NCBI GenBank assembly: GCA_022605405.1
Contig: JABYQQ010000005.1
Span: 2,232,001 to 2,296,000 of the forward strand
Direction: 5' to 3'
From: Earliella scabrosa
Taxonomy: Eukaryota; Basidiomycota; Agaricomycetes; Polyporales; Polyporaceae
Length of the DNA: 64,000 nt
Shown: piece by piece, positions 55,063-64,000 of the stretch
Numbering within the stretch: position 1 is the stretch's first letter
Layout of the letters: each line of letters opens with the position of its first letter
Position numbers and translations under genes: made by a program
The notes under the pieces: generated by a model
What the model was told of the DNA's origin: nothing
Seen by the model: the letters and a program-made list of their open reading frames with translations, nothing else
Database searches by the model: none

Positions 55063-55179
55063 AGTGAACCTTCATCAAAATTCTCGTGTATGTTGTCTAC
55101 AATAATATGATACAGACTTGTGCAGTGCTGCATCGGGAAATTGAGCAGGTTCTGAAGAATTTTGTCATGAAGGTTCACT
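55063..55179. mobile_element. Small MITE-like element, about 117 bp
   Basis: Terminal inverted repeats of about 22 bp: AGTGAACCTTCATCAAAATTCT at the left and its near complement (GAATTTTGTCATGAAGGTTCACT) at the right, with a 2-nt indel. The core is AT-rich and carries no gene. Confidence 0.75.
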
Positions 55180-55993
55180 AGATAATGTTACACAGAAGCC
55201 GATGCACCCTTGTTTAGGGCTGATTTCAACCTCTGTAGAGCCCCACACTTCGTGCACACTTGGGACCATTTCTTGTGAGCGCCTCGCGGAATACCAAACA
55301 GAACCAAACACAAGATGGCTCGCAGCCATTGCCGGCCCCCATTATGGGGGTGGAGAAACCTTGTCAAGCAAGGTAATCAGACTACAAGCACCGACACCGC
55401 GGATGAGCCAAAGTCCGTGCCGTGCAAGAACGCAAGACGGGCATTGTCTAGCCGGGCTCAAGCTGAGCCGTCTTCTCCGCAGAAAAGCCCAAGACCTCGG
55501 TGAGTAGTCTCATCTACGAGGATGCCCCCCAGGGCTGCACAGAGCTTCGCTACAAGAGTGCGACGTCGACATAAGGTGGACTGCGCCGTTGCAGGTGTGT
55601 AATCCACGCATACACTACCTGTATGCTGACTATATGCGTCCTTTCCATAAGACGAAACACATCAAGGGCGGACTTGCCGCCACTTGCCTCAAGTTTGCCT
55701 GATCCCCAAGATTGTTCCTTTCGGCACAGCTGTTCGATGTCTCTCAATTCTTTGGACCCCAAAGGGCAAGGAATCCAAAGTTACTCGCAAGCATACTCGC
55801 GTGAAAGACTCTCCCCATGTTTCTTTCTTCATAGTGTCCAAGGGAGTTCAGGGTTGAAGCTAGTAGCCGATGCCACACTAGCCGAAACCTTAAAGGCCGC
55901 GTTCATGCTCGCCCAAGTCGTTGCCCACTGTTTCCTCGCGGCCTGACCACCGGCAGTTCCTGTCACCCTCCATTCCGATCCTCCACACTCAAC
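55180..55993. other. Intergenic, upstream of the CCCH array
   Basis: No recognised gene. The frame 55623-55946 is not protein-like. The last 60 nt form the leader of the first array gene. Confidence 0.35.
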
Positions 55994-56739
55994 ATGTCAG
56001 TCTGCTATCAGTTCGCAGAGAGCGGGACATGCCGCTTCGGAGACCGTTGTCGGTTTGATCACGTCGCAGATCGTCAAGCAGACGCGTCGAGGGTATGTTC
56101 TCGGACGGTATGGTTCTTGTGGTCGTATGACTGACCATCGTCGTACGTGAAGAACGACAAGCGTCGCAGGCGATCGTCCAGGGGGGCCGTCTCCTCACCC
56201 AACTACATTGCCGACTTCTTCGCGACGTATCCAGAATACCCCTACGACCCGAACGCGTCCTTCATGACCCAATTCTACAATATGTGCGACTATTTTGGGC
56301 GGCAACGTGAAAGCAAGGCGGAGGAGAAGGCGACGGCTCGGAAGCAGTTGCAGGACGCTATGGTCCTGCAGTTCAACGGGATGTACGGAACTGCTGTCAA
56401 CGACCCGAAGGCGTGGCAGAGTCTCTGTAGGGCTCTGGAGATAGAGCCTGTACCGGATACCCTGAAGGACTGTCGCGAGGTGCGTTCCCATTAATCTCCC
56501 TCGCCCCAGTGCGTTGGGGATCATGACACACCGCGTTGCAGGCTGTGATGCAGACGCATGTGAACATCTGCGACCTTGTCGCAGCTCCGACTTTGGGCAA
56601 GCCGCGGATATTCCCCACTGAGGGGGAACTCGCAATATATACGAGGAAGACTGGGAAGATATTCCCAAGGAACAACGTGCACGCCGGAACGCTGCTACGT
56701 TACTTGCTCCGGCGCATATTCGATCCTCCATCCCCTTGA
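55994..56739 (+). CDS. Array copy 1: CCCH finger + orphan fungal domain
   Basis: Three exons, 55994-56092, 56153-56479 and 56542-56739, all joined in phase 0, giving 207 aa. Exon 1 is one CCCH zinc finger (CYQFAESGTCRFGDRCRFDH, spacing C-X8-C-X5-C-X3-H). Exon 2 holds the first half of the orphan domain: NYIADFFATYPEYPYD, FYNMCDYFG, LQDAMVLQFNGMYG, WQSLCRALEIEPVPDTL. Exon 3 holds the second half: THVNICDLV, GKPRIFPTEGELAIYTRKTG, GTLLRYLLRRIF. I recall this domain from many hypothetical proteins of fungi; no function is known. The finger suggests RNA binding, by inference. Confidence 0.8.
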
Positions 56740-57144
56740 TCTGTGGGGGTTTGCTTGCTCATCTTTGCACTGTATCTCGCACGTTTTTTGTGCAATTGTG
56801 ATCCGTATTATATCCTAATGTGATAACCTTCGGCTATGTTGCGACGTTAACCATGGACTGTGCAACCCGTCCAGCATGTCTAAACGAGTACGTCTCGCTA
56901 TCCACGACTTCAAGTGGCACAAGTGATCAGTGCCCGAAGTCACCGTGACCTGCAAACTCAGCCAGTCCCTTCAAGAGCAGCTACCGCAGCACACATTGTG
57001 GGCGTCCAGAAGTCAGCTTCCCCAGGGATTCCCACACGTCGGCGCCGCATGGCGGAGGCACAGGGACCGCGAGGGGACTTGGACTACCTGTGGAGTCCCA
57101 GATACCTTGTACTCTTCCGCTGCTACTAGTTCAACTTAGTCCGA
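56740..57144. other. Intergenic between array copies 1 and 2
   Basis: No CCCH-type first exon was found here for copy 2; no other gene recognised. Confidence 0.4.
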
Positions 57145-57931
57145 ATGTTAGCTGCCCTACGTTCAGGACTTCCCGGCCTCCGACGTCCAAGCCTCTGTCA
57201 TCCCCCATTCATACCCTCCTCCAACTCAAACATTCAGAAGAGATTCATACCTACGAAGCCGGATTTAAACGAATCGGTGGGTCGTCCTGCAAGTCACACA
57301 GCCCGCGCTCCGTTTCAACAACGTACTAGTAGCTACTCAAGGTCAAGACTCGCAAACCCAAAGCGAAGAAAGCGAAGAAGGTCCGACCTGTACCAAACCA
57401 CATTGCGGAATTCTTCGCGGGGTATCCCCAGTTTCCGTGGAACCGCGATGCGTCTTTCATCGAAGAGTTCTACCGCATGTGCGACTTCTTCCAGTGGGAT
57501 CGCCACAGTGAGGAGAAGGCCGACGCGCGCGAACGCATGTCTGTCGCAATGGCGCATCAGTTCAACGACACTTTGGGCACCAATCCCGACGACCTCGCTA
57601 CCTGGCAAGATCTCTGCAGAGTGATCCGAATTAGTCCTGTACCCGATCAGATGAAGGCCTGTCGGCGGGTATGTGGTTCAATATACTTGTGAGTAGTTCC
57701 GTGTATCACTGAACCTCCTCCTAGGCAGTCAACCGTTCGCATGTGAACATCTGTGACCTCCTCGATGCTCCGTTCCTGGGAAAGCCACCGCAGAGGTTCC
57801 CCTCTGAGTACCGCCTTGCCGAGTATACACGAGCCACCGGAAAGGTCTTCTATAGAGACCAAGTTGCGAATGGCGGTTTACTAGAATACCTCTTGCGTCG
57901 CATCTATAATCCCCCGCCCGACAAACAGTGA
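57145..57931 (+). CDS. Array copy 2: orphan domain, no CCCH finger seen
   Basis: Firm exons are 57342-57668 (327 nt, the same length as in copy 1) and 57725-57931. They encode NHIAEFFAGYPQFPWN, FYRMCDFFQWD, WQDLCRVIRISPVPDQ and then SHVNICDLLD, AEYTRATGKVFYRD, LLEYLLRRIYNPP. A lysine-rich stretch (KPKAKKAKKVRP) precedes the domain. The first exon is uncertain. 57145-57276 joins in phase 0 and gives 221 aa, but it encodes a basic Ser/Pro-rich peptide instead of a zinc finger. Either the finger was lost or replaced, or the true first exon was missed. Confidence 0.65.
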
Positions 57932-58207
57932 ATGTACTCATATCGAAGTCATGTACCATTCGAACCTTGTTGCACCGTCAATGCTACCATGACTTGGGTA
58001 GTCACCGGACTGCATTGATCACAGTGATAGAGGTCTCACCCTGCGTCCCACCACCCAAGCATACACTCAGCATTGTCTCAACGTCCGATTGTACGTCATA
58101 GCTAAAATGACACACCACGAGATCGCATTGTCGCAGACTGGCTATGGCTGGTCTGTTAGCAATCAGGCGACGAGCGGACTACCGCAGCACAATCTGATGA
58201 CGTATGG
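57932..58207. other. Intergenic between array copies 2 and 3
   Basis: 276 nt, no feature seen. Confidence 0.4.
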
Positions 58208-59070
58208 ATGGAACTACTCGCTCCCGAGGACTCGGATCCCTATGATGATGACCTGGATGCCCGGCCTATCGCCTCAAACGTAAGTACTCCAGACAGCCTG
58301 GCGACAACGTGGTAACACAGTGGTGCTGTCCGGCGCATGGGGCCACATCTAATGCTGCCGAAGACTTCGTTCGTCCCCTAGTATTTGACTCGCGCATGGG
58401 TCGCGTTCGATGTTCATCAAGTCCCCAAGTCCAGTACCTCGAGACGCACTGAGCTGCCTGCATGATGGTGAGTGGTGCATAAGTCCAGCCTTGAAAAAAG
58501 TGATGTGCATCTTGCAGGCTCAGGCTGCGCCTCCTGTCAACCATATACACGCATACTTTGCGCGATATCCCCAATTCAATTTCCAGCAAAACGCCCCATT
58601 TCTGCAGGAGTTCGGCCGGCTCGCTGACTCCCAAAGGTGGAACGAGAACTCGGCACGGCGCCGAAAGGAGAGAAAAGCGCTACAGGACGCGATGGTGTTG
58701 CAATTCAACGCCATGTACGGGAAGGACGAGAAGGATCTTAGTGCGTGGCAGGCGTTGTGCAACGCCCTAGGCGTGGACCCTGCTCCAAACAGTATCACGC
58801 AGTGTCGCAAGGTAAGTTAGTATCCACCCATGTATCTTCAAAATGGCCACGAAGACTCTTACACGGGGGTAGATCGTCAAGTCGACACATGTCAATCTGG
58901 TCGACTTCGTGCAACGGCAGAACCCTGAGGTCCCTGTGAAAACGTTTCCAAACCAAAAGGCCCTCGCCAAGTACACGCGGGAGCAGGATAAGATCTTTCC
59001 GAAGGAGAGCGTCCACACAGGGAGTCTCTTGAGATGTTTGCTTCGACAAATCTTCAATCCTGGGAAGTAG
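58208..59070 (+). CDS. Array copy 3: orphan domain with acidic N-terminus, no CCCH finger
   Basis: Firm exons 58518-58811 and 58873-59070 encode NHIHAYFARYPQFNFQ, LQDAMVLQFNAMYG, WQALCNALGVDPAPN and then STHVNLVDFV, AKYTREQDKIFPKE, SLLRCLLRQIFNP. A plausible first exon, 58208-58279, joins in phase 0 and encodes an acidic peptide (MELLAPEDSDPYDDDLDARP), for 187 aa. The first intron would be 238 nt, long for this genome, so a missed exon is possible. No zinc finger is found upstream. Confidence 0.65.
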
Positions 59071-59650
59071 CGGGGTTGATGTTCGGGATGTTGCTTATGA
59101 TGTATCGAGCTACTTGGAATAGCGCCAGCTGTGTAAGCATACAATGTGATCGTATCAACTTGCGACCAAACTACTCACAAAGCGAAAGTCCGCGCAGCCA
59201 GCGGGGTCGGACACTATGCTGTTGCTTCGAATGAGCATCAACTGGCACGCGAGCACGTGGACAGTTTTGTCGAAGGTCGCTATCCCGGGCGACCTTCGAG
59301 AAAACGGCGGCCGTCGTGGGCGCTCCGTCTATACCACCTATGAGCTCATGGGCCGTCGCGCTGCGGAGGAAGACCAAGCCAGACTGGACCCTGTTCCTTC
59401 CATGCTCGTGTGGATTACACCTTTTGACTGTGCACATTTCAGATCCTTAATCAGACGCGACCCTTAGCACCGTTGACCTTGAAGTTGGCTATAACAGAAT
59501 AGGTACAACATACCCCGAAGTCCATCGGGGTCATCGGGCATGCAGCGCACGGCGGTAAGCCTCTACGACCGTCTCTACATAAATCAGAGCTCACCTCCGC
59601 CCTTTCATGAACCTCTATGCCGCCACTTCCACTTCCCTGAATCTCCGGTC
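59071..59650. other. Intergenic between array copies 3 and 4
   Basis: No gene recognised. The copy-4 frame is open upstream to an in-frame Met at 59540. Confidence 0.4.
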
Positions 59651-60390
59651 ATGATTTGCTCCGAGTACACTGACACCGGGAGTTGTCGCTTTGGCGAACA
59701 CTGTCGATACGAACACATGAGTGAGGATGAGCTAGAAGAGGTGAGCATCCCGTCATGCCGGCTGGAGCTGAGCGAGGCTCAACGGGCGGCCGACGACGCA
59801 CCCTCCAGTTAATGAACACCGGGACTTGGCCCGAGCCTCATCCCAACCAGTCACATGCACTCGTCGACCACATCGCCGAGTTCTTCGCGTCGTACCCGGA
59901 CTTCGCCTACGACCCCTCCGCGCCGTTCATCGACGAGTTCTTCAACTTGTGCGAATATCGCGGGTGGGACGTCAACAGCGACGAGCGCCGCGCTGCCCAG
60001 TTCCACCTGCAAGCCGCCATGATCAGCCAGTTCAACAACCCCGAGCCCGGTGCGGCGCGGGACCTCCGCACCTGGCAGCACCTCTGCGCCGTGCTGAAGA
60101 TCGAGCCGGCGCCGGGGAGCGTGCGGGAATGTCGGGCGGTGCGTGCTTTCGCGCTTCGTCTCTGCTTGCGTCGTGCGGTGGACCGAGTGCGCGGTTGGTT
60201 TGTGCTTCAGATCGTTACCAGGGTCCAGGTGAATATCTGTGACCTCATCCGGGCGCCGACGGAGGGAAAGCCGTGTCTGTTCGCGACCGAGTGGGAGCTC
60301 GCGGCGTACTCGCGCAGGACGAAGAAGATTTTCCCGGGCGAGGAGATACAAGCCGGGAGCGTGCTGCGCTTTCTTCTTCGTCACATATAG
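59651..60390 (+). CDS. Array copy 4: CCCH finger + orphan fungal domain
   Basis: Three phase-0 exons, 59651-59740, 59809-60138 and 60211-60390, giving 199 aa. The finger is CSEYTDTGSCRFGEHCRYEH (C-X8-C-X5-C-X3-H), followed by an acidic linker. The domain reads DHIAEFFASYPDFAYDPSAP, FNLCEYRGWD, WQHLCAVLKIEPAPGS, then VNICDLIRAP, AAYSRRTKKIFPGEE, SVLRFLLRHI. The intron between exons 2 and 3 is 72 nt, so the frame also stays open if unspliced. The start was chosen next to the finger, by analogy with copy 1. Confidence 0.8.
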
Positions 60391-61353
60391 CGACTCGCTT
60401 TGGAAGAGGGTGTGGAGGGCTGTTCCGCCAGTCGGAGGACTCGTGCCAATCGAGTTCAAGTTCTGCCGTTCAGACGCACAAAGTTGAAGCTGGAAGCTCA
60501 CACTCGGAGTCCTGTACATAGAGACTAGCTTTAAATGTTGTATCTATCATAGCAGCGGGAACAAGAACTTACCTATCGATGTTCAGGAAACCTCATAGAT
60601 GACGTGACGACGGTTCGAGTTCGAGCGGTTCGCACCAGTGGTTCATCTTGACCACTGGCGCCAATCAATCCGGAACGGGTCACATGACTTGACAATGACA
60701 TAGATGATAGCCGCTTCCTCCCGTCTCTCGAGAGCTCTCGAGTCTCGACGGTCGACTCGACTCCGACCGTGACGACGATGTAGAGCCTCGCCTACGCGGT
60801 AAGCACGTACGTCATCCACAGTCCAGCGAGGAGTGTGCTGATTACCTCTCCAGGACGGTGCTCTGCTAGAGACGTGTCAGACACCCTGAGCAGGCGCTTC
60901 TACGTGTACCACTTATCAGTCCTCAATCTTCCGTAGGATGTCGATGTCTGGGACGTTCTCTTCATTAATGCCATGTCAGGCTCATCGTTTGTCCTGACAA
61001 CGGTCTTCGTGAGCGTCCCGTTCCGGGGCCCAATTTGCGCAATTCATTGATGTCTGCGGCAGTCGACCCACCTCGCCGACGTCGCTTAGACGGCATCCGA
61101 GGACTGCACAGTGTTTCAACCCGCTGCGCTAGAAGCCGACCTTCTGCCAGAGGCAATCCCTGAGCTACAATGGTACCCGTCCTCTGTCCTTGTGTCCGAT
61201 GTCGCGCAGGTGTCGGGCCCGGCGACGATGTCTGACTCAAGCTCTGAAGCAGATAATAGGCACAACATTCAGAGGCATGGCTCTCCCAGCGCACAGTCTC
61301 TGCGTGTGCGTCGAAGTCGCCTTCCAGCCCTTGACATTTTCTTCTGCGTTCCA
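60391..61353. other. Intergenic between array copies 4 and 5
   Basis: No recognised gene. The short inverted motif GAGAGCTCTCGAG lies near 60729-60741. Confidence 0.4.
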
Positions 61354-62184
61354 ATGAAACCCATGTGCTACGAATTCGCCGATCGGGGGACCTGTCGGCG
61401 TGGCAATCAGTGTCGGTACACCCACGTCAGCGGCGACGACTTCAGGAGGGTGAGCTTTCATCTCGGCAAGCATCTCCACTCAGTCCTTGCTTGACAGCGT
61501 CTCGCGTAGATCATGAAAGCCCGGAGAAGCCAGCGTCCCGACCCGCCCTCGAACCCCGTCGATCACATCGCAGCCTTCTTCGCGAGGTATCCCGCGTTCG
61601 CGTACGACCCCTCTATTCCCTTCATGGACGCCTTCCTCGACATGTGCGACCACTTCCAGTGGCGCGACGACGACGACGAGCGCAAGGACGCGCTGCGCGG
61701 TCTGCAGGACGCGATGGTGCGCAAGTTCAATGACCTGTTTGGGGTCAGTGTGGACTCGCTCTGGGCGTGGCAGCGGCTCTGCAGAGCAATTGGTATCACG
61801 CCGGTGTCGGACAGCCTGCGGGACTGTCGCTCGGTACGTCGCCCGCATTCACCGACCTGTACGAGTTCCTCACTGCGACTCTTCCGTCTGGCGTGGTACC
61901 GCTACGCATGCTAGGCGGTGTTGGGGACCCATGTCAATCTTTGCGACCTTCTCTGCGAGCGGACGATCGGCAGGCCGAGGCGGTTCACGTCCGCGGAGGC
62001 CCTCGCCGGTTATTCAACGCGGACTGGGAGGGTCTTCCCGAAGAACAACCCGCACGCAGGAGCCCTACTGCGCTTTCTTGTTCGTAACATGTCCGACACT
62101 TCCTCGCCTGGGACAGGACGAGGCGGGCAACAACGGGTGCGATCTGTGAGGGGCGGCCTAGCAAATACGGGCGGAAGCCAGTAA
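61354..62184 (+). CDS. Array copy 5: CCCH finger + orphan fungal domain
   Basis: Three phase-0 exons, 61354-61449, 61510-61833 and 61915-62184, giving 229 aa. The finger is CYEFADRGTCRRGNQCRYTH (C-X8-C-X5-C-X3-H). The domain reads DHIAAFFARYPAFAYDPSIP, FLDMCDHFQW, LQDAMVRKFNDLFG, WQRLCRAIGITPVSDS, then THVNLCDLLC, AGYSTRTGRVFPKNN, ALLRFLVRNM. A C-terminal extension of about 30 residues (Gly/Arg/Ser-rich) is absent from the other copies. A second Met three codons on (61363) is an alternative start. Confidence 0.8.
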
Positions 62185-62624
62185 GGGAAGGCTGCGCAGG
62201 GAAGCACCTCTAACGCAGCTGGGATACTCCGCGAGATCGCTATGTACTTGAGAACCGGAACCCATGAAATCGTAGCATATCGCCAATCCCAGTTACTTGA
62301 CTCGAGAACTGTAGTGCTGGAAATGCACCGCCTTGGCCGTAGTAGATCGGTAGCTAACGTCGCGCGCACTCTAATGTACTTTGCCCTGTGTATTGTGGCT
62401 CTATAGGATTCAAGTCCATGAGGCTCATTTGAAACCCCGCGACTTCCATCAGTGTGAACCTGGCCGGGCGTGAGGGGCAGAGAGGGAGGAGGTGGCTGTG
62501 CTGTTTGTCCCAGTTCGACGCGTCTGTGGCGCGAGTCGCTGGTTGATGTTCGCCTCCATCTCAGCTATCCTGTTTCTCGGTCTTCGCCCCGTCTGCACCG
62601 TCGCCACGCTCAGTCAGCCTCGTC
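62185..62624. other. Intergenic upstream of the terminal reading frame
   Basis: No supported gene. The frame of the following gene stays open some way upstream, so its start may lie within this interval. Confidence 0.35.
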
Positions 62625-64000
62625 ATGTCTGCTTTGCCCGCAGAGAAAGACTGCTATACTGCCTTGCCCAAGCGATCGCATAGCAATCGGCGCCATGGGA
62701 GGATTTTTCCAACCAGCTCGCGGCACTCGGACCGACCTGCTAGCCACGTCTCCCAGCGCGCTACGTTCATCCAGCTACTCGACGCCACCGTCTCGGATGA
62801 ATACGATCGGCTACAGGCGTTGCTTCCCACTGTGGGCAAACAAGTCGAAACTCGTCAGTATCAGGATCCTATGACACGGACTAGGCGCCACAGCCAGCCA
62901 TCTGGAGGCAGTCAGGATTTTGGCGACTTTGGACTCGACGGCTTCGTTCCAGGCAATCTGCACAAGGACGACTTCCTGCTGACCCCGATTCGGAAGAAGC
63001 TCTTCCCAAAAGCAAGCCCGGGCGTACTGAGGAAGCTGCTGAGCACGCCCTCCCTGCGGCTCGACTTCTCTGCGGACTTGACGAACAACTCGTCCTCGGG
63101 CTTCTCGCTCCACCCAGCAGAGAGAGTAGCAACTTCTACTCCCTGGCCTGCATCCTATGGGCACCGATCTCGTGTCTCTGACGACTCTGATCGCATCGGC
63201 CTCGCTGGACCGGTCGCTGCGCTTCCTGTTCACAACCCGTTACCCTCGCCTCCTCCCACCACCGAGCTCCCCTACGCAGAGTTCCGCCCACCACCGGGAG
63301 CTGAGCCCGGGTCCGGAATATGTGCGCTGAACGAGCAGCCATCTGGTTCTGTGCGTCCAAGTCGCCGTCGCTCGCCTTATGGGGACAGAGGGAGATCGTC
63401 GCAGGGAGGCTCCCACGAGCGCACACGTCAAAGCCCCTTGCCGGACGCGCTATCTCTATCTCCTGCCCTGCGCGCGGCGCCTTGCAGCCCTCTGGTTACC
63501 CGGACCGGCGCCGTGCTGGGTGACGAGCTCGAGGGCATACCCTCGTTGCAGCCACGGCCTCCGCCGTACCTGCCTCCGCGCCCAGGCCTCTGTCGTGCGT
63601 CCGATCCGCGACTCCTCATGCACAACAATCTAGCCTTTGGGGTCGTCCGCAACTTCCAGCGTGTCCTCGACCAGCTCCAAGGTTTAGGGTGCGCCCGCTC
63701 CGACTCCGACCAACCCTCCTCGTCACCGTCACACACCGTCCATGAAGCCCAAGGGTGCACGGAGTCTCTCGCTCTGCCTGACGGCTGCTCGGACGATGCC
63801 AGTGTCAGTGCGAACGTTATGCCTGTGCCGCTCTCGCATGCTGGATGGCGCGAACGCGAACACACCCTGTGCGACAGCGAGCGTCGAGCTGAGCCATCGG
63901 CCGACCCACCCGCCCCTCGCCCCCACTCTCAGTCTCAGCCTGAAACTTGCGCCGCCGCGGAGCTCGCTGGGCAGAACTTCACGACCACAGCCTCAACGCA
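62625..64000 (+). CDS. Long Pro/Ser/Arg-rich protein, cut by the window edge
   Basis: An open frame of at least 458 codons from ATG 62625 to the end of the window, with no stop. It begins MSALPAEKDCYTALPKR. More ordered pieces follow (RATFIQLLDATVSDEYDRLQ, GSQDFGDFGLDGFVPGN, DDFLLTPIRKKLFPKASPG). The rest is low-complexity with Pro, Ser and Arg (SPPPTTELPYAEL, RPPPYLPPRPGL). NNLAFGVVRNFQRVLDQLQG is a possible helix. I recognise no domain. The length of the frame in GC-rich DNA favours but does not prove a real gene; the first exon and 3' end are unknown. Confidence 0.5.
   Translation, partial: MSALPAEKDCYTALPKRSHSNRRHGRIFPTSSRHSDRPASHVSQRATFIQLLDATVSDEYDRLQALLPTVGKQVETRQYQDPMTRTRRHSQPSGGSQDFGDFGLDGFVPGNLHKDDFLLTPIRKKLFPKASPGVLRKLLSTPSLRLDFSADLTNNSSSGFSLHPAERVATSTPWPASYGHRSRVSDDSDRIGLAGPVAALPVHNPLPSPPPTTELPYAEFRPPPGAEPGSGICALNEQPSGSVRPSRRRSPYGDRGRSSQGGSHERTRQSPLPDALSLSPALRAAPCSPLVTRTGAVLGDELEGIPSLQPRPPPYLPPRPGLCRASDPRLLMHNNLAFGVVRNFQRVLDQLQGLGCARSDSDQPSSSPSHTVHEAQGCTESLALPDGCSDDASVSANVMPVPLSHAGWREREHTLCDSERRAEPSADPPAPRPHSQSQPETCAAAELAGQNFTTTAST

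Overview
The window is nuclear DNA of a filamentous fungus, almost certainly a basidiomycete of the Agaricomycetes type. The genes are GC-rich and cut by many short introns (roughly 50-65 nt, GT...CTGAC/CTAAC...AG). The protein families (a multi-exon seven-helix membrane family, a Q-rich Agaricomycete family, F-box proteins, CCCH/orphan-domain proteins) are typical of mushrooms and polypores. I cannot place it to genus.

Layout. 1-33 kb is a gene-dense housekeeping stretch: a DUF2423/LLP-like nucleolar protein (+), a 13-exon membrane protein (-), ERB1/BOP1 (-), ARP4 (+), a Q-rich conserved protein (-), TRAPP subunit Trs20/TRAPPC2 (-), a rhomboid protease (+), a YIPF1/2-type Yip1 protein (-), Pch2/TRIP13 (-), a SelT/SelW-type Rdx protein (+), a TVP38/TMEM64 protein (-), a small probable mitochondrial protein (+), PEX11 (-) and a Tctex-type dynein light chain (+). 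Three tight divergent pairs share short promoters: ERB1/ARP4, TRAPPC2/rhomboid and Pch2/Rdx. 33.1-39.8 kb holds no gene I can support. A mitochondrial PPR-like protein follows at 39.8-41.9 kb.

From 43.8 kb the window is accessory in character. An F-box gene is split by a complete, apparently very young Ty1/copia retrotransposon (44132-49504): LTRs identical by eye, a 5-bp target duplication, one open Gag-Pol frame, and a primer site matching the anticodon arm of initiator tRNA-Met. Its LTR carries a spliceable intron followed by a second copy of the same sequence with that intron exactly removed, which reads as a fossil of splicing followed by reverse transcription. 52-55.2 kb is a cluster of hairpin and foldback (MITE-like) repeats. 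56.0-62.2 kb is a tandem array of five related three-exon genes encoding an uncharacterised fungal domain, three of them with an N-terminal CCCH zinc finger. A long Pro/Ser-rich reading frame runs off the right edge.

Exon boundaries were set by hand from splice signals, frame continuity and remembered family conservation. No alignment or database search was run.
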